This document shows, one piece after another, positions 60,651 to 64,000 of a stretch of 64,000 bases of DNA. The position numbers were made by a program, and so were the translations under genes. The stretch is from Jannaschia marina (lineage in GTDB: Bacteria > Pseudomonadota > Alphaproteobacteria > Rhodobacterales > Rhodobacteraceae): assembly GCF_013404595.1 (NCBI RefSeq), contig NZ_JABVAX010000001.1:558001-622000 (forward strand). The letters are read 5' to 3'. Position 1 is the stretch's first letter. Every line of letters starts with the position of its first letter. A model generated the notes under the pieces. It did no database searches and was not told where the DNA came from. It worked only from the letters and a program-made list of their open reading frames with translations.

Positions 60651-62495
60651 ATGTATCATAAGACGTTGTTCGTCGCCGCTCTTGTCGCCGTCACCGCGCC
60701 CGCGGCCGCGCAGGACACAACCCCCGATCACGCCGTTACCACCTTCCCCGGTGGCGAGCCGAAGTATCAGCCCGGCTTCGCGCACCTCGACTACGTGAAC
60801 CCAGATGCGCCCCGCGGCGGCGAGATCAGCGTCTGGACGTTCGGTGCCTTCGACTCGATGAACCCCTATACGCCGAAGGGCCGGCCGGCCGCGCTCTCGA
60901 ACGCGCCCTACGAGAGCCTGCTCGCCGCGACGTCGGACGAGATCGGCACCTCGTATTGTTTCATCTGCACGACGATGGACTACCCGGAGGACCGCAGCGA
61001 AGTGACCTTCACGCTGCGCGATGACGTCTTCTTCTCCTCCGGCGAGCAACTGACGGCGGAGGACGTGGTCTTCAGCTACGAGACCTTCCGCGACAAGGGC
61101 CTGCCGTCGTTCCGTGCCGTGTTCCAGACGCAGGTGGAGAGCGCCGAGGCGCTCGACCCGCAGACCGTGCGTTTCGTCTTCAAACCAGATGTGCCGCACC
61201 GGGATCTGCCGGCGACGGTGGGCAGTCTGCCGATTTTCTCGAAGGTCGATTTCGAGACGCGCGGGATCGACTTCGAGCAATCGACGCTCGAGCCGCTGAT
61301 CGGCAGCGGGCCGTATATCCTCGACACGATGGATGTCGGCCGGTCCGTCACCTACCGTCGGCGCGAAGACTACTGGGGGTGGGATCATCCGATGATGGTC
61401 GGCCGCAACAACTTCGACCGCATCGAGATCGAATACTACGCCGACTACGACTCCGCGTTTCAGGGCTTTCGCGGCGGCAACTACACCTTCCGCAACGAAG
61501 CGTCGTCCAAATCCTGGGCGACGGGCTACGACTTCCCGGCGGTGCAGGACGGCTCGGTCGTGAAGGCAGAGCTGCCGGACGGTACCATCGCCACCTCGCA
61601 GAGCTTCATCTTCAACCTGCGGCGCGACAAGTTCTCCGACCCGCGCGTCCGACAGGCGATCGGAATGATGTTCAATTTCGAGTGGTCGAACGAGACGCTG
61701 TTCTACGGCATCTACGACCGGATCGAGAGCTTCTGGGAAAACACCGAGTTCAAGGCCGCTGGCGTCCCCGAGGGACGCGAGCGCGAGATCCTGCAGGCGG
61801 TGGTCGATGCCGGCGACCTCGATCCCGCGATCCTGACGGAGGAGGCCGCCACGCCGCCCGCGTCCGGCCCGCGGCAGCTCGACCGGCGCAACCTGCGTGC
61901 GGCCTCGGCCCTCCTCGATGAGGCCGGCTGGGTTGTCGGCGGAGACGGGATGCGCCGCAAGGACGGCCGGACGCTCTCGGTCGAGTTCCTCAACGACAGC
62001 CAGACCTTCGACCGCGTCATCAACCCCTACGTCGAGAACCTGCGCCGCCTTGGCGTCGATGCCCGCTTGAGCCGCGTCGACAACGCACAGATGCAGGAGC
62101 GCGAGCGGTCCTACGATTTCGACGTCGTCACCCACCAGATGCCGATGGCCTATGTGCCCGGCTCCGACCTGCGGCAGTACTTCGGCTCGGGTACCGCCAA
62201 CGAGAGCGCGCGCAACCTGATGGGGCTCGCGGATCCGGGGATCGACGCGCTCATCAAAGTGGTCGAGGCCGCGGACAGCGAAGAGGAGCTCGCCGCCGCC
62301 GTGAGCGCGCTCGACCGTGGCCTGCGGGCGCAGCACTTCTGGGTGCCGCAATGGTTCAAGCCCGCCCATACGGTCGCCTACTACGACTACCTGCGCTACC
62401 CGGATCCGTTGCCGCCCTATGCGCTGGGCAACCTCGATTTCTGGTGGGCCGATCAGGACGCCTACGATGCCCTCAAGGCGGCCGGAGCGTTCTGA
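60651..62495 (+). CDS. yejA: peptide ABC transporter substrate-binding protein, YejA-like
   Basis: A 614-residue family-5 binding protein with signal peptide (cleavage near AAA|QD). HLDYVNPDAPRGGEISVWTFGAFDSMNPYTPKG is characteristic of the YejA/microcin-C-type subgroup. CGGAGGG precedes ATG 60651. It is followed after three bases by yejB. The transporter takes up oligopeptides or peptide-like compounds. Confidence 0.92.
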   Translation: MYHKTLFVAALVAVTAPAAAQDTTPDHAVTTFPGGEPKYQPGFAHLDYVNPDAPRGGEISVWTFGAFDSMNPYTPKGRPAALSNAPYESLLAATSDEIGTSYCFICTTMDYPEDRSEVTFTLRDDVFFSSGEQLTAEDVVFSYETFRDKGLPSFRAVFQTQVESAEALDPQTVRFVFKPDVPHRDLPATVGSLPIFSKVDFETRGIDFEQSTLEPLIGSGPYILDTMDVGRSVTYRRREDYWGWDHPMMVGRNNFDRIEIEYYADYDSAFQGFRGGNYTFRNEASSKSWATGYDFPAVQDGSVVKAELPDGTIATSQSFIFNLRRDKFSDPRVRQAIGMMFNFEWSNETLFYGIYDRIESFWENTEFKAAGVPEGREREILQAVVDAGDLDPAILTEEAATPPASGPRQLDRRNLRAASALLDEAGWVVGGDGMRRKDGRTLSVEFLNDSQTFDRVINPYVENLRRLGVDARLSRVDNAQMQERERSYDFDVVTHQMPMAYVPGSDLRQYFGSGTANESARNLMGLADPGIDALIKVVEAADSEEELAAAVSALDRGLRAQHFWVPQWFKPAHTVAYYDYLRYPDPLPPYALGNLDFWWADQDAYDALKAAGAF

Positions 62496-62498
62496 GCC

Positions 62499-63584
62499 TT
62501 GGGCGCCTATATTCTCAGACGACTGCTGCTCATCATCCCGACGCTGCTCGGGATCATGGTCATCAACTTCACCCTGATCCAGTTCGTCCCGGGCGGACCG
62601 GTCGAGCAGGTGCTCGCGCAGCTGCAGGGCGAGGGCGATGCTTTCGCAAACATCGCCGGCGGCGGCGACGGAGCGGGGTCGGAACAGTTCGACAACGACA
62701 GCGGCTATCTCGGGGCGCGGGGCCTTCCGCCCGAGTTCATCGAGGAACTGGAGCGCCAGTTCGGCTTCGACAAGCCGCCGCTCGAACGCTTCCTCAACAT
62801 GATGTGGGACTACGTCCGCTTCGACTTCGGCGAGAGCTACTTCCGCTCGATCTCGGTCGTCGATCTGGTGCTGGAGAAGCTGCCGGTCTCGCTCTCGCTC
62901 GGCCTCTGGTCGACGCTTCTGGCCTATCTCATCTCGATCCCGCTCGGGATCCGAAAGGCCGTGCGCGACGGGACATTCTTCGACAGCTGGACCTCGGGCG
63001 TCGTGATCGTGGCCTACGCCATCCCGGCGTTTCTCTTCGCGATCCTGCTCCTCGTCCTCTTCGCCGGGGGCTCCTACTACAAGATCTTCCCGCTCAGGGG
63101 CCTCACCTCGACCGACTTCGATCAGCTCTCGGCCATCGGCAAGGTGCTCGACTACTTCTGGCACCTGACGCTGCCGGTGCTGGCGATCACCATCTCGTCC
63201 TTTGCGGGGCTGACGCTCCTGACGAAGAACTCCTTCCTCGACGAGGTCCGCAAGCAATACGTCATAACGGCCAAGGCCAAGGGCCTGACCGAACGGCGCG
63301 TTCTCTACGGTCACGTCTTCCGCAACGCGATGCTGATCGTGATCGCGGGCTTCCCGGCGGCCTTCGTCGGCGTCTTCTTCGGGGCCTCGCTCATCATCGA
63401 GACGATCTTCTCGCTCGACGGGCTCGGGCGGCTCGGCCTGCAGGCGGTGGTGGAGCGCGACTATCCGGTCGTCTTCGGGACGCTCTTCGCCTTCTCGCTC
63501 CTCGGGCTCGTGATGAACCTCGTGACCGACCTCACCTACATTCTCGTCGATCCGCGCATCGACTTCGAGAGCCGCGAGACATGA
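62499..63584 (+). CDS. yejB: peptide ABC transporter permease, YejB-like
   Basis: A 361-residue permease. [36 protein letters not shown] is the conserved N terminus; the long periplasmic loop after helix 1 and the [18 protein letters not shown] coupling loop match YejB. The start is TTG 62499 (reads MGAYILRR). The stop overlaps the yejE start (ATGA). Confidence 0.93.
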   Translation: MGAYILRRLLLIIPTLLGIMVINFTLIQFVPGGPVEQVLAQLQGEGDAFANIAGGGDGAGSEQFDNDSGYLGARGLPPEFIEELERQFGFDKPPLERFLNMMWDYVRFDFGESYFRSISVVDLVLEKLPVSLSLGLWSTLLAYLISIPLGIRKAVRDGTFFDSWTSGVVIVAYAIPAFLFAILLLVLFAGGSYYKIFPLRGLTSTDFDQLSAIGKVLDYFWHLTLPVLAITISSFAGLTLLTKNSFLDEVRKQYVITAKAKGLTERRVLYGHVFRNAMLIVIAGFPAAFVGVFFGASLIIETIFSLDGLGRLGLQAVVERDYPVVFGTLFAFSLLGLVMNLVTDLTYILVDPRIDFESRET

Positions 63585-64000
63585 AGCTCAGCCCCCTGAA
63601 CGCCCGCCGCTGGCGCAACTTCAAGCGCAACCGACGCGCCGTATGGTCGCTGTGGATCTTCGCGGTTCTCTTCGGGCTGTCGCTCTTCGCCGAGGTGCTG
63701 GCCAACGACAAGCCGCTCCTCGTGAGCTATCGGGGCGAGTGGCGTTCGCCGCTCGTCTCCTTCTATTCGGAGGAGGACTTCGGCGGCTTCTTCCAGACCG
63801 AGGCCACATACCGCGAGGTGGAGGTGCAATGCCTGATCGTCTCGGGCGGGCTCGAAGACCCCTGCCTCGACGATCCCGAAGGCATCATCGAGGAAGTGCA
63901 AACCGCCGGTACGGCCCTCGGAGAGCCCGCCGAGGCGGGCTGGCTGCTCTGGCCGCTGATCCCCTACAGCTATAACACCAATTCCGACTATCCGGGGGCC
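63581..64000 (+). CDS. yejE: peptide ABC transporter permease, YejE-like (3' part outside window)
   Basis: The first 140 codons are present: [20 protein letters not shown], a membrane helix ([21 protein letters not shown]), [14 protein letters not shown] and a periplasmic loop up to [13 protein letters not shown], all typical of YejE. ATGA overlap with yejB. The remaining helices and any ATPase gene (yejF) lie beyond the window. Confidence 0.92.
   Translation, partial: MKLSPLNARRWRNFKRNRRAVWSLWIFAVLFGLSLFAEVLANDKPLLVSYRGEWRSPLVSFYSEEDFGGFFQTEATYREVEVQCLIVSGGLEDPCLDDPEGIIEEVQTAGTALGEPAEAGWLLWPLIPYSYNTNSDYPGA

Noticed and set aside
60645..63314. An 889-codon minus-strand frame opposite yejA and yejB
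   Set aside because: It is the antisense of two well-recognised transporter genes; composition and lack of motifs mark it as a GC artefact.

Overview
The window looks like chromosomal core DNA from a high-GC alphaproteobacterium, most likely Rhodobacterales/Rhodobacteraceae. Supporting signs are a tandem glycine riboswitch ahead of gcvT-gcvH-gcvP, the alphaproteobacterial cell-cycle regulator TrcR, a membrane-anchored cytochrome cy-like protein, the ffs-dnaX-ybaB-recR neighbourhood, strong G/C preference at wobble positions, and many 4-base NTGA start/stop overlaps inside operons. I see no prophage, insertion sequence or CRISPR array. All gaps between genes are shorter than 300 bases.

Layout. 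1-6.2 kb: end of a gamma-glutamylcyclotransferase-like gene, the riboswitch-controlled glycine cleavage operon, and a DUF2254 membrane protein. 6.2-7.5 kb: tRNA-Ala(CGC) and rsgA. 7.7-14.4 kb: a LacI-controlled sugar locus (isomerase-like, dehydrogenase-like, ABC ATPase, permease, binding protein) with an obvious operator. 14.5-19.7 kb: an orphan ParA-type ATPase and a three-gene capsule set (kpsS, Wza/KpsD-like, kpsC). 19.8-24.4 kb: a riboflavin operon (ribE, three accessory genes, ribBA, ribH, nusB). 24.5-32 kb: an RND efflux pump with its adaptor, moaB, a YghU-type glutathione transferase and a family-4-like uracil-DNA glycosylase.

32-39.2 kb: a secreted protein of unknown function, pyrB and a pyrC-like gene separated by two membrane-protein genes, plsY, and two DUF805 genes. 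39.3-44.1 kb: gshA, a small membrane protein, a GNAT protein and rsmE, with ubiA divergent. 44.1-50.5 kb: an OmpA-type protein and a coiled-coil partner, unknown membrane and small proteins, trcR, a secreted RNase T2 and an EAL-domain protein. 50.5-54.4 kb: recR, ybaB, dps, dnaX, a DUF202 protein and the SRP RNA. 54.5-60.5 kb: a NitT/TauT-type ABC transporter, nudC, an SRPBCC protein, pheA and cytochrome c. 60.6-64 kb: yejA, yejB and the start of yejE.

The most notable non-coding signals are two families of intergenic palindromes. One is a REP/BIME-like 9-5-9 hairpin, usually in inverted pairs; it sits in all four of the wider convergent protein-gene gaps and once inside an ABC operon. The other is a 20-22 base perfect palindrome lying 5-27 bases after a stop codon in three places. 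Also notable are inverted repeats that overlap the ribosome binding sites of ribE and the DUF2254 gene, and three proteins missing residues normally essential to their families: the RibA half of RibBA, the dihydroorotase-like PyrC, and the iron-sulfur cysteines of the uracil-DNA glycosylase.
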